Assembly: GCF_039523235.1 (NCBI RefSeq)
Contig: NZ_BAAAEX010000011.1
Strand: one strand, 5' to 3'
From: Castellaniella ginsengisoli
GTDB taxonomy: Bacteria > Pseudomonadota > Gammaproteobacteria > Burkholderiales > Burkholderiaceae_B
Length of the DNA stretch: 64,000 nt
Part shown: positions 17,555 through 31,741 of the stretch, in pieces
Layout: each line of letters opens with the position of its first letter
How positions within the stretch are numbered: the stretch's first letter is position 1
Notes under the pieces: generated by a model
Database searches by the model: none
What the model saw: only the letters and a program-made list of their open reading frames with translations
Told to the model about the DNA's origin: nothing
Translations under genes and position numbers: made by a program

Positions 17555-18427
17555 ATGTCCGATACCCCGCCGATCCATTCCCCCGCCGCCGATGCGGACG
17601 CCGCCCGCCGCTTCGGCGGCCTGGACCGTCTGTATGGCGATGGCGCCCGGCAGGCGCTCGCAGGCCTGCGCGTGGTGGTGGCGGGTATCGGCGGCGTGGG
17701 CGCCTGGTGCGCGGAAGCCCTGGCCCGCTCGGGCGTGGGATCGTTGGTGCTGGTGGATCTGGACCACGTGGCCGAATCCAACATCAACCGCCAGGTCCAT
17801 GCGCTGGGCAGCACGCTGGGGCAGGCCAAGGTCGCGGCCATGGCGGCCCGCATCCTCGACATCAATCCGGATTGCCGCATCGAGTGCGTCGACGATTTCA
17901 TCGGCCCCGGCAATGTCGAGGCGATTCTGTCGGGGCCGGCCGGCGTGCTGCTGGATTGCACCGATCAGGTGTCGGCCAAGGTCGCCATGATCCTGCGGGC
18001 CCGTGCGGCGGGCTGGGCGGTGCTGGTGTGTGGTGGCGCGGGCGGCAAGACCGACCCGCTGGCCTTGCGGGCCGGCGACCTGTCGGCCGTGACGCACGAT
18101 GCCTTGCTGGGCCGGGTGCGCCAGGAACTGCGCCAGCGCCACGGTTACCCCAAGGGGGGGGCGGCAGGCGGCAAGCCGCGCCGCCGGGTGGTGCGCATGG
18201 GCGTGCATTGCCTGTGGTACGACCAGCCCGTCATCCTGCCCGCAGCCTGGAGCCAGCCGGCCGCGCCTGGCCCGGCCGCTGCGCCGCAGGGGCTCTCCTG
18301 TGCGGGCTATGGCTCGGCCGTGGCCATTACGGCGACCATGGGCATGGCGGCGGCCGACTGGGCCGTGCGCCAGGGTCTGGCGGCGGAGCGCTCGGGCTTG
18401 AGCGGCACGGGGCCATTTCCAGATTGA
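17555..18427 (+). CDS. tcdA: tRNA threonylcarbamoyladenosine dehydratase (CsdL/TcdA)
   Basis: 290 residues of the ThiF/E1-like family. RFGGLDRLYGDGARQALAGLRVVVAGIGGVGAWCAEALARSGVG is the TcdA N-terminus with the ATP-binding GxGGVG; DLDHVAESNINRQVHALGSTLGQAK binds the nucleotide. A glycine-rich insert KGGAAGGKPRRR contains eight consecutive G bases (18154-18161). It cyclises t6A to ct6A on tRNAs, a step after TsaC. It is divergent from chaC. Confidence 0.92.
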   Translation: MSDTPPIHSPAADADAARRFGGLDRLYGDGARQALAGLRVVVAGIGGVGAWCAEALARSGVGSLVLVDLDHVAESNINRQVHALGSTLGQAKVAAMAARILDINPDCRIECVDDFIGPGNVEAILSGPAGVLLDCTDQVSAKVAMILRARAAGWAVLVCGGAGGKTDPLALRAGDLSAVTHDALLGRVRQELRQRHGYPKGGAAGGKPRRRVVRMGVHCLWYDQPVILPAAWSQPAAPGPAAAPQGLSCAGYGSAVAITATMGMAAADWAVRQGLAAERSGLSGTGPFPD

Positions 18428-18443
18428 GGCTTCTCTTCACCTC

Positions 18444-18503
18444 GCGCCTTGCAAGGCGCTCGGATTCGATCGGCATGACATGATCCGCAGGGATCATGTC
18501 ATG
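18444..18503. terminator. Two hairpins between convergent tcdA and pabC
   Basis: The 16-base palindrome GCGCCTTGCAAGGCGC (18444-18459) is followed by a perfect 13-bp stem, CATGACATGATCC (18474-18486) and GGATCATGTCATG (18491-18503), with a GCAG loop. The second arm runs into the 3' end of pabC. Neither is followed by a T-run, so termination by these stems is plausible but not certain. Confidence 0.5.
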
Positions 18504-19279
18504 TCCGCGCTCATCCAGCCGCGCAGGGCGTTGGATACGCGCAGCGCCGGCGCCTGGCGCAAGTCGTCCAGGCTGAGCCGGGCTTCGCGCACGACGCCCT
18601 CGTCCAGCAGGGCCTGGCGCCGCACGCCGGGCAGCAGGCCGTTGGACAGGGGCGGGGTCAGCCAGGCGCCGTCCGCATCCCGGACGTAGATCGTGCTGCG
18701 GCTGCCTTCGCACAGGCCGCCGGCAGCGTTGCCGAAGATCAGGTCGAAATGATCCGGATGTTCCGACAGCCAGCGCTGTGCCGCCGCGTACACGGGGCGA
18801 TGCGTGGTTTTGTGGCGCAGCCAGGGGTCGTCGGCATCCAGGACGGCGGGTGTCTTCAGCACATCCGCCGCCAGGGCGATGCGCACCGGCTCGGCCGTGG
18901 GCGGCAGCGGTGCGCAGTCCAGGGTCAACGCGCCGTCGGCCGCCAGCAGCAGGCGCAGGCGGCACGGCCCACGCATGCCGGCGGCATCCGTGGCCGGACC
19001 ATCCATGGCCGGATCCGGGGCCGGCAGGCTTCGAAGCTGTGCGCTCAGCCAGCCGTCCAGCGCCGCGGCGTCCAGCGGATAACCCAAGGCGCGGGCCGAG
19101 GCCAGCAGCCGCGCCCGATGGCCGGGCCAGAGCGCGATGCGGCCTTGCTCCAGGCGCAGGGTTTCGATCAGGTCGGGGGCAAGCCGCCGGACTTCGGCGG
19201 CGGGGGGGGCAGGCAGGGCCGGACCGGATGCGCTCAGTCCGGATTCAGGACGCGGGCTTTCCACAGGCATTCCTCCCAT
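18494..19279 (-). CDS. pabC: 4-amino-4-deoxychorismate lyase-like class IV aminotransferase
   Basis: 261 residues of the fold-type IV PLP enzymes. The PLP lysine is in LRHKTTHRPVY, followed by FDLIFGNAAGGLCEGSRSTIYV and PPLSNGLLPGVRRQALL, the pattern of PabC domains that work with or are fused to PabB. It converts aminodeoxychorismate to p-aminobenzoate plus pyruvate for folate. The gene starts inside the 3' end of pabB, so it is coupled but not fused. ATGs lie at 19279 and 19270; neither has a well-spaced ribosome binding site. A run of eight G bases on the plus strand (19202-19209) falls in its N-terminal linker. Confidence 0.85.
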   Translation of the reverse strand: MGGMPVESPRPESGLSASGPALPAPPAAEVRRLAPDLIETLRLEQGRIALWPGHRARLLASARALGYPLDAAALDGWLSAQLRSLPAPDPAMDGPATDAAGMRGPCRLRLLLAADGALTLDCAPLPPTAEPVRIALAADVLKTPAVLDADDPWLRHKTTHRPVYAAAQRWLSEHPDHFDLIFGNAAGGLCEGSRSTIYVRDADGAWLTPPLSNGLLPGVRRQALLDEGVVREARLSLDDLRQAPALRVSNALRGWMSADMT

Positions 19280-20381
19280 TCGTCGGCGGCCCGGGAATCG
19301 TACACGATGCCGCCGCCCACGCCGAACTGGGCCTGGCCGTCGCGCAGTTCGATGGTGCGGATGGCGACATTGAGAGAAAAATCCCCGTCCGGCGCCAGCC
19401 AGCCCACGCTGCCGCAATAGATGCCGCGCCGGCGCTGTTCCAGCGCCCGGATGGCCCGCATGGCGGCGATCTTCGGCGCCCCGGTGACGGAGCCGCAGGG
19501 AAACAGGGCGCGCATCACCTCGGCCAGCGGGACGTCCGGCGCCTCGGCTTCCACGGTGGATGTCAGCGTCCAGACCGAAGGATAGGCCTCCAGGTCGAAC
19601 AAGGCCGGCACGCGCACGCTGCCGGGCACGGCGATGCGGCCCAGGTCGTTGCGCAGCAGGTCCACGATCATCAGGTTTTCCGCGCGGTTCTTGGCGCTGC
19701 GCTGCAAGGCTTCGCCGGCCTGCCGGTCCCAGGCCGGATCGGCGTGCCGGGGGGCGGTGCCTTTCATCGGCCGCACGCGCAGGCGCGCGCCCTCGCGCGC
19801 GATGAAGAGTTCGGGCGACAGCGACAGCACCCAGCGGTTGCCGTCGCGCACGCAGGCGGCATGCGAGACGGGGTGGCGGCCGGCCAGGTAGGCGTAGGCC
19901 TGTGCGGGATCGAGGTCCGGCGGCCAATCCAGGTGCAGCGGCAGGGTGTAATTGATCTGGTAGTAGTCGCCTCGGGCGATGCCGGCGCGGATGGCCTCGA
20001 TGGCCTGTGCATGACCGGCGCGCGGCGTGCCCGGGCGCGGGCGCGGATCCCACGCGGGCGCCGCGCCGCCGCGCCCGGCCATGACCGCCGCGCTTTGCGG
20101 TGTGCTCGCGCACGGCCCCCATTCGGCGCGCGCGTGGACCAGCGCCGTCAGTCGCGGCAGGGGGTCGCGCGCGTCGCCATCCCGGGCGTCCGGGAGACCC
20201 GGCTCCAGCCATTCGCCCAGCTCGTAGTCCAGCAGCAGGGCAACCCAATGGCCCGCGCGCCGCGCCGCTTCGATGGCGGCCCAGGCGGCGGGCAACTCGG
20301 CGCGGCGATGCGCCGCGATGCGTGCCACGGGGTCGAGCAGGCGCAGCGCCCGGTCAGCCAGCCGGTCTTCGAAAAGGCAGG

Positions 20382-20385
<4 letters not shown>
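19234..20385 (-). CDS. pabB: Aminodeoxychorismate synthase component I
   Basis: 383 residues, the short PabB with a reduced N-terminal region and complete chorismate-binding domain. GDYYQINYTLPL, LSPELFIAREGARLRVRPMKGTAPR (the MKGT lysine marks ADC synthase, where TrpE has an AGT-type motif), KNRAENLMIVDLLRNDLGRIA, LFPCGSVTGAPKIAAMRAI and FGVGGGIVYDSRAADEWEE are all intact. It aminates chorismate using ammonia from PabA. Its ATG overlaps the uvrA stop as ATGA, and pabC starts within it. Confidence 0.93.
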
Positions 20386-26009
<5,624 letters not shown>

Positions 26010-26217
26010 GCCGCCATCATAATCCGCTGCGCGGGACTGTTGCGCCATGCCGGAAGCGGGAGTGTGGGCGGCGCCCGGCCGGCGCGCCGAAGACCGCCGG
26101 TTTGATCCGCGTCAGCACTCCGGGCCGTTGCGCCGGCCGCCGCCGCGGCTGGATTCCTACAATGGGCTTGAATGATGCCGGGCTGGCCTGCGGCCCGCGC
26201 AAATCCGGAGAACCGCC
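26010..26217. other. Divergent intergenic region, uvrA / yceI
   Basis: About 208 bases. A -10-like TACAAT lies at about 26158-26163 toward yceI without a convincing -35. No LexA-type CTGT-N8-ACAG box was found on either strand, so SOS control of the giant UvrA is not supported from this stretch. Confidence 0.4.
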
Positions 26218-26778
26218 ATGAAACGCTTGCTCGTTCTGCCCCTGTTGTGCGCCGCCCCCTTTCTGGCCCAGGCGGCCGATTACACGACCGATGCCGATCA
26301 TACCTTTGTCCATTTCGAGGTCCTGCACAACGGCACGTCCACCGTGCGGGGTCGTTTCGACACCGTCGAGGGGCGGATCGCCTTCGATCGCGAGGCCCGC
26401 ACCGGCCGGGCGGACATCCGCATCGACATGGGCTCGATCAATACGGGCTCCAAGGGGTTCGACGAGCACCTGCGGGGCGGCGACTTCTTCCTGGTCGAAC
26501 GGCATCCCGACGCCCGCTTCGAATCCACCGCCTTTCATTTCAAGGGCGACCTCGTACGGGCGGTCGAGGGCAATCTGACTTTGCTGGGCCAGACCCATCC
26601 AGTCACGCTGAACGCCGTCCGTTTCAACTGCTATCAGAACAAGCGCCTGGGCCGCGAAGTCTGCGGCGGGGATTTTCGCGCGGAGATCAAGCGCAGCCAA
26701 TGGGGCATGGGTTTCGGCCTGCCCGGCATCCCCGACGCCGTGCGCCTGGAGATCGAAATCGAAGGGGTGCGCCAGTAG
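26218..26778 (+). CDS. YceI-family periplasmic lipid-binding protein
   Basis: 186 residues with a clear signal peptide (MKRLLVLPLLCAAPFLAQA, cleavage after residue 19-20). The mature protein begins YTTDADHTFVHFEV and contains FDTVEGRIAFDREARTGRADIRIDMGSINTGSKGFDEHLRGGDFF and WGMGFGLPGIPDAVRLEIEIE, the lipocalin-like YceI fold that binds polyisoprenoids. Two Cys (NCYQNKRLGREVCGG) could form a disulfide. A GGAGAA-type site precedes the ATG. The role in the envelope is not established. Confidence 0.9.
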   Translation: MKRLLVLPLLCAAPFLAQAADYTTDADHTFVHFEVLHNGTSTVRGRFDTVEGRIAFDREARTGRADIRIDMGSINTGSKGFDEHLRGGDFFLVERHPDARFESTAFHFKGDLVRAVEGNLTLLGQTHPVTLNAVRFNCYQNKRLGREVCGGDFRAEIKRSQWGMGFGLPGIPDAVRLEIEIEGVRQ

Positions 26779-26816
26779 CCGGCGGCCTCTTGGCAAAACG
26801 CGGGCCGTCTGCCAGT

Positions 26817-26838
26817 GAAATTTTGCTAAAATGGTGTG
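26817..26838 (+). promoter_or_regulatory. Candidate extended -10 promoter for the 42-residue ORF
   Basis: TGCTAAAAT forms an extended -10 element (TGn plus TAAAAT) about 40 bases before the small gene. No good -35 is seen at the matching distance, as is usual for extended -10 promoters. Confidence 0.45.
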
Positions 26839-26875
26839 TTTTGCATTCAAGCCCGCCTTACACCAGGAGATCCAC

Positions 26876-27004
26876 ATGGCAGAAATCAAACGCACGCGGC
26901 GCAACACGCTGGAGCGTCGTTGCCTTGGCAAGGCCTTCAAGCGCCTTTTCGTGCGCTCGCCCAAGGGTGTCTTCAAGATGCTCGAAAAGGTCAAGCGCGT
27001 CTGA
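26876..27004 (+). CDS. Unrecognised 42-residue strongly basic microprotein
   Basis: An ATG at 26876 with an AGGAGA ribosome binding site (26864-26871 area) opens a frame of 42 codons ending in TGA at 27002-27004. The product has 15 Lys/Arg against 3 Glu (net about +12), no acidic patch, one Cys (16) and no membrane segment. Motifs include KRTRRNTLERR near the start and KRLFVRSPKG in the middle. Upstream is an extended -10; downstream is a textbook terminator at 27058-27088. The compact promoter-SD-ORF-terminator layout argues that it is real. Composition suggests nucleic-acid or ribosome binding; that is inference. I do not recognise the family. Confidence 0.65.
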   Translation: MAEIKRTRRNTLERRCLGKAFKRLFVRSPKGVFKMLEKVKRV

Positions 27005-27054
27005 TCGCGCCGGCCTGGCCGGCCGTATTGTTTATATACAATTCGGCCTCAGGG

Positions 27055-27088
27055 AAACCACGCACTCGACGGTGCGTGGTTTTTTTTT
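27055..27088 (+). terminator. Strong intrinsic terminator after the microprotein gene
   Basis: A perfect 8-bp stem, CCACGCAC (27058-27065) and GTGCGTGG (27072-27079), with loop TCGACG and nine T at 27080-27088. The three A before the stem can pair with the first T residues, so it may also act in the reverse direction. Confidence 0.93.
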
Positions 27089-27132
27089 GCGGCTATCATG
27101 ACCGGAACGGATAGAAGGAGGAGCCTTCCAGT

Positions 27133-28098
27133 ATGGCTTGTTGGCGACATCTGTTTTCCGTCATCACGCCCACCTACAACCGGGCGCACACACTGGAACG
27201 CGTGTACCGTTCGCTGCAGGAACAGTCCTTCCAGGACTTCGAATGGGTGATCGTGGATGACGGTTCGACGGATACCACCCGCACATTGGTGCAGGGTTGG
27301 CAGCAGCAAGCCAGTTTCCCCATCCGTTACGTCTGGCAACCTAATCAACATAAGAAAACAGCGTTCAACAACGGCGTACGCCATGCGCAGGGCGAATGGC
27401 TGGTGGCCATCGACAGCGACGACGAACTCGATCCCAACGCCCTCTACCACATGGCCGGCGTCTGGGAGCAGATCCCGCCGGCCCAACGCGCGCGCACGGT
27501 GGCGATCACCGGCTTGTGCGCCCGGCCCGACGGCCGCGTGGTGGGCGATATGTACCCCCTGGATGTGATGGACGTGTCCTCGCTGGACATGACCTTCCGC
27601 TACCACGTGCGGGGCGAGAAATTCGGCTGTCTGCGCACCGATGTGCTGCGCCAGTTCCCCTTTCCCGAGGATATCCCCGGCTTCGTGCCTGAAAGCCTGG
27701 TCTGGCGGGCGATCGCCCGGGCCGGCTACCTGACCCGTTTCGTCAACCAGGTGTTCCGTGTGTATCACGATGAAGCGGGCAGTTTGTCGAGCGAGGGGCG
27801 TGCGGCCGACAGCGGCCGCCATGCGCTGGGGCTGTGGCTGCTGGCGCACGACACGGTGGCGTACTGCCTGGGCTGGTTCCGCTACCAGCCGCTGTCGTTC
27901 TTTGCCGCCGCGATCCGCTACACCCGCTTCAGCCTGCACCTGCGCGCTCAGCGGGTGGCCCGCCCCGCCGGACGCCGCCTGAACCGCTGGTCTTCGCGAC
28001 TGCTGGTGGCTTCGATGTGGCCGGCCGGCGCGGCGCTGTACGCGCGCGACCGCCTGCGTGCCGCCACGGCGCGGATCAAGCGTCCGGTGGCCACCTGA
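27133..28098 (+). CDS. Family 2 glycosyltransferase
   Basis: 321 residues. GT-A fold motifs: FSVITPTYNRAHTLERVYRSLQEQSFQDFEWVIVDDGSTD at the N-terminus and GEWLVAIDSDDELDPNAL, where DSDD is the DXD metal/nucleotide-sugar site. The C-terminal part (about 220-321) is basic and amphipathic, suggesting membrane association, without a clear transmembrane helix. Donor and acceptor are unknown. A GAAGGAGGAG site precedes the ATG. It stands alone, with no polysaccharide cluster around it. A short AT-richer patch (about 27330-27370) lies in the 5' part. Confidence 0.88.
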   Translation: MACWRHLFSVITPTYNRAHTLERVYRSLQEQSFQDFEWVIVDDGSTDTTRTLVQGWQQQASFPIRYVWQPNQHKKTAFNNGVRHAQGEWLVAIDSDDELDPNALYHMAGVWEQIPPAQRARTVAITGLCARPDGRVVGDMYPLDVMDVSSLDMTFRYHVRGEKFGCLRTDVLRQFPFPEDIPGFVPESLVWRAIARAGYLTRFVNQVFRVYHDEAGSLSSEGRAADSGRHALGLWLLAHDTVAYCLGWFRYQPLSFFAAAIRYTRFSLHLRAQRVARPAGRRLNRWSSRLLVASMWPAGAALYARDRLRAATARIKRPVAT

Positions 28099-28142
28099 GG
28101 CAGATCGCCTGAAACGCGGCGCCGGCTGAAGGGATCAGGGCG

Positions 28143-28616
28143 TCATGCGTTCCGGTCGGGCGCGTCCTCGCCGTCTTCTTCTTCGTCGTCTTCGTCTTCT
28201 TCGTCGTCCGCAGGCGCCTGGGCGTCCTGCAGGTCGAACGGCAGCAGGTCCGTCAGCGCGTCGGTCCAGGCGACCTCCTCGCCCTGGGCGTCCACTTTGA
28301 TGTAGCGCACGCCTTCCAGGTCGGACAACTGGATCGCCCAGAGGAATTCGCAATCCACCGCCTGTCCGTCGCTCAGATCCAGGCCGCCGCAATTGCCGAG
28401 GAACCGCGCCCCGGGGCCGCCCGCCTGGACGCGGGGCTTGTCTTCGTCATCGTCCTGGGGAGCCAGCGGCAGGGCGAACAGCGCCCATTCGTAACCGTCT
28501 CCGGCTTCGGACACGATCTCGGCGATCACGGGCCGGCCCAGATAGGCGCACAGCGCGTCGGCCGTGCGGCCCAGCAGATCGGCCTCGGCCGGGGTGAATG
28601 CGAGGGGGAGAGTCAT
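28143..28616 (-). CDS. Hypothetical protein with long acidic C-terminal tail
   Basis: 157 residues; I do not recognise the family. The first ~125 residues form an alpha/beta-looking domain (TLPLAFTPAEADLLGRTADAL, YEWALFALPL, FLGNCGGLDLSDGQAVDCEFLWAIQLSDLEGVRYIKVDAQG). The last ~30 are almost all Asp/Glu (DDEEDEDDEEEDGEDAPD). No signal or membrane segment. The ATG at 28616 is preferred to one at 28649 because AGGGGGAG precedes it. It is divergent from ettA. An acidic tail can mimic nucleic acid or bind a basic partner; this is only suggestive. Confidence 0.7.
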   Translation of the reverse strand: MTLPLAFTPAEADLLGRTADALCAYLGRPVIAEIVSEAGDGYEWALFALPLAPQDDDEDKPRVQAGGPGARFLGNCGGLDLSDGQAVDCEFLWAIQLSDLEGVRYIKVDAQGEEVAWTDALTDLLPFDLQDAQAPADDEEDEDDEEEDGEDAPDRNA

Positions 28617-28799
28617 GATGGGATGAGGCGGGATGGTTGATGACGGCATTGTACGGTTTGAACGGCGGGCCGGTTCGATGGCCGCCGCATCGCGGCGCTG
28701 GAGCGCCGCCCGGGGCCCCGGCCCATCCGCCGCCCGTCCGGCCTACAATCGGGGCTTTGCGCGGCCGAATCCTTTGGCGCGCCCTTTCACGGTCGAGAC

Positions 28800-30473
<1,674 letters not shown>

Positions 30474-30577
30474 GGTGAGGCAGGACACCTCGGGGGTTCC
30501 TGCGGCCCCTGATGCGTCTGTCGGGTCCAAGCGCCTTGCACGGCGCGATGCGCAGAGATGCCACAATGGAGTCCGTC

Positions 30578-31135
30578 ATGAAATACGTGGATGTGAACCA
30601 AGCCTTGCTGACGACCGGCGCCAGCCTGCTGCTGGTGGTGGACATGCAGGAAAAGCTGTTGCCGGCCATCCGCGATACCGACGCTTTGCGCGGCCGGGTC
30701 GCGCGTCTGGCGCAGGCCGCGCGCCTGTCGTCGGTGCCGGTCTGGGCGACCGAGCATTGGCCCGACAAGATCGGCGCCACCCATCCCGACCTGCTGGCGC
30801 ACGCGGACCGGGTCGTGGCCAAGACTCATTTCGACGCGTGCCGCGAGGCCGGCTTTCTGGCGGACTGGCCTGCGGGCCGCACGCGGGTGTTGTTGACAGG
30901 CACCGAAGCCCATATCTGCGTGTTACAAACCGGCCTGGGCTTGGCGCAGGCCGGTTTCCAGCCCGTGCTGGTGACGGATGGCATCGGTTCGCGGCGCGAG
31001 TCCGACTGGTCGGCCGCCTGCGAACGCTGGCGCCACTATGGGCTGGAGACGGTCACGTCCGAGATGGCGATCTTCGAATGGCTCGAAACCCCCGCCCATC
31101 CGGCCTTCCGCGACATCCTGGCCTTGGTGAAGTAA
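30578..31135 (+). CDS. Isochorismatase-family hydrolase
   Basis: 185 residues. The Asp-Lys-Cys triad of the cysteine hydrolase family is visible: LLLVVDMQEKLLPAI (Asp), DRVVAKTHFDAC (Lys) and LTGTEAHICVLQTGLGL (Cys). EAHICV with the following length resembles the YcaC/isochorismatase-related group. The substrate is unknown. The ATG at 30578 has a GGAG six to seven bases upstream; ATGs at 30566 and farther lack one. Confidence 0.85.
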   Translation: MKYVDVNQALLTTGASLLLVVDMQEKLLPAIRDTDALRGRVARLAQAARLSSVPVWATEHWPDKIGATHPDLLAHADRVVAKTHFDACREAGFLADWPAGRTRVLLTGTEAHICVLQTGLGLAQAGFQPVLVTDGIGSRRESDWSAACERWRHYGLETVTSEMAIFEWLETPAHPAFRDILALVK

Positions 31136-31281
31136 GGCGCGGCCGGCGGCTTCGCCCTTGTTACAAGTTACATGGTTCGACATCTTGGCTCACAGCTTTT
31201 TCAAGGGCCGGCGCTTATAAAGAAGCCAGGATGCCTGACCAGGCATGGAACATCACGCAGTACACGAGAAGGAGAACCACT

Positions 31282-31509
31282 ATGACGATCAGGACACTCG
31301 GAAAAATCGGTGCGGCCCTGATGCTGGCGACGGCCATGGCCGGATGCTCATCCTGGGACAACATGAGCCATCGCCAGAAATCGGCCGTCACGGGGGCCGG
31401 CATCGGCGGCGTGGCGGGGGCCGTCGTCACGGGCGGCGGGATTCTCGGCACGGTCGGCGGCGCGGCCATCGGCGGCGTCATCGGCGACCAGATCGGCAAG
31501 AACCGCTGA
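31282..31509 (+). CDS. Glycine-zipper lipoprotein (OsmB-like)
   Basis: 75 residues. A lipoprotein signal ends in the lipobox MAGC with the modified Cys at residue 22. The mature part is short and mostly a glycine-zipper helix pair: TGAGIGGVAGAVVTGGGILGTVGGAAIGGVIGDQIG, the 2TM glycine-zipper pattern of OsmB/SlyB-like outer-membrane lipoproteins. An AAGGAGAA site precedes the ATG. Usually stress-induced in relatives. A strong hairpin follows at 31537-31578. Confidence 0.85.
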   Translation: MTIRTLGKIGAALMLATAMAGCSSWDNMSHRQKSAVTGAGIGGVAGAVVTGGGILGTVGGAAIGGVIGDQIGKNR

Positions 31510-31536
31510 TCCTCGCATCCTCTTCGCGATGGGCCT

Positions 31537-31578
31537 GGCGCCCCGCCGCGCAGCCTGCAAGCTGCGCGGCGGGGCGCC
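31537..31578 (+). terminator. Perfect 18-bp stem hairpin after the lipoprotein gene
   Basis: GGCGCCCCGCCGCGCAGC (31537-31554) pairs without mismatch with GCTGCGCGGCGGGGCGCC (31561-31578) around the loop CTGCAA. Only a short CTTTC follows, so it is a very stable hairpin with a poor T-tract. It would terminate transcription or protect the lipoprotein mRNA. Confidence 0.7.
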
Positions 31579-31600
31579 GGCCTTTCAGGCGCGCGAGGTC

Positions 31601-31629
31601 TTGACTTCAAACGGGCTTTATCCTTAAAT
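31601..31629 (+). promoter_or_regulatory. Sigma70 promoter of the acyl-CoA dehydrogenase gene
   Basis: A -35 TTGACT (31601-31606) and -10 TTAAAT (31624-31629) are separated by 17 bases. The -10 overlaps the left arm of the operator palindrome at 31626-31649, a layout expected for repression by promoter occlusion. Confidence 0.65.
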
Positions 31630-31649
31630 TCAAACAATCGTTTGAATTT
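31626..31649. promoter_or_regulatory. Perfect operator palindrome (PsrA/FadR-type TetR site)
   Basis: AAATTCAAAC-N4-GTTTGAATTT, a perfect 10-bp inverted repeat. Its core CAAAC-N4-GTTTG matches the known target of PsrA-type TetR regulators that sense long-chain acyl groups. It covers the -10 of the acyl-CoA dehydrogenase promoter. No TetR gene is in the window. Confidence 0.8.
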
Positions 31650-31741
31650 CGATTCGACGGCTTGAAAACCGACCGGCACCCGGGCGGGCGTCCCCTGCGG
31701 AGCCGCCGGACTGCCCTCGACTATCCTCTTGGAGACCGGAG

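Noticed and set aside
18494..20248. A fused PabB-PabC polypeptide
   Set aside because: The open frame upstream of pabC runs through pabB in the wrong frame. PabB motifs are in another frame that stops at 19234, so the two are overlapping separate genes.
26010..26217. SOS (LexA) box in front of uvrA
   Set aside because: No CTGT-N8-ACAG match with acceptable symmetry was found on either strand.
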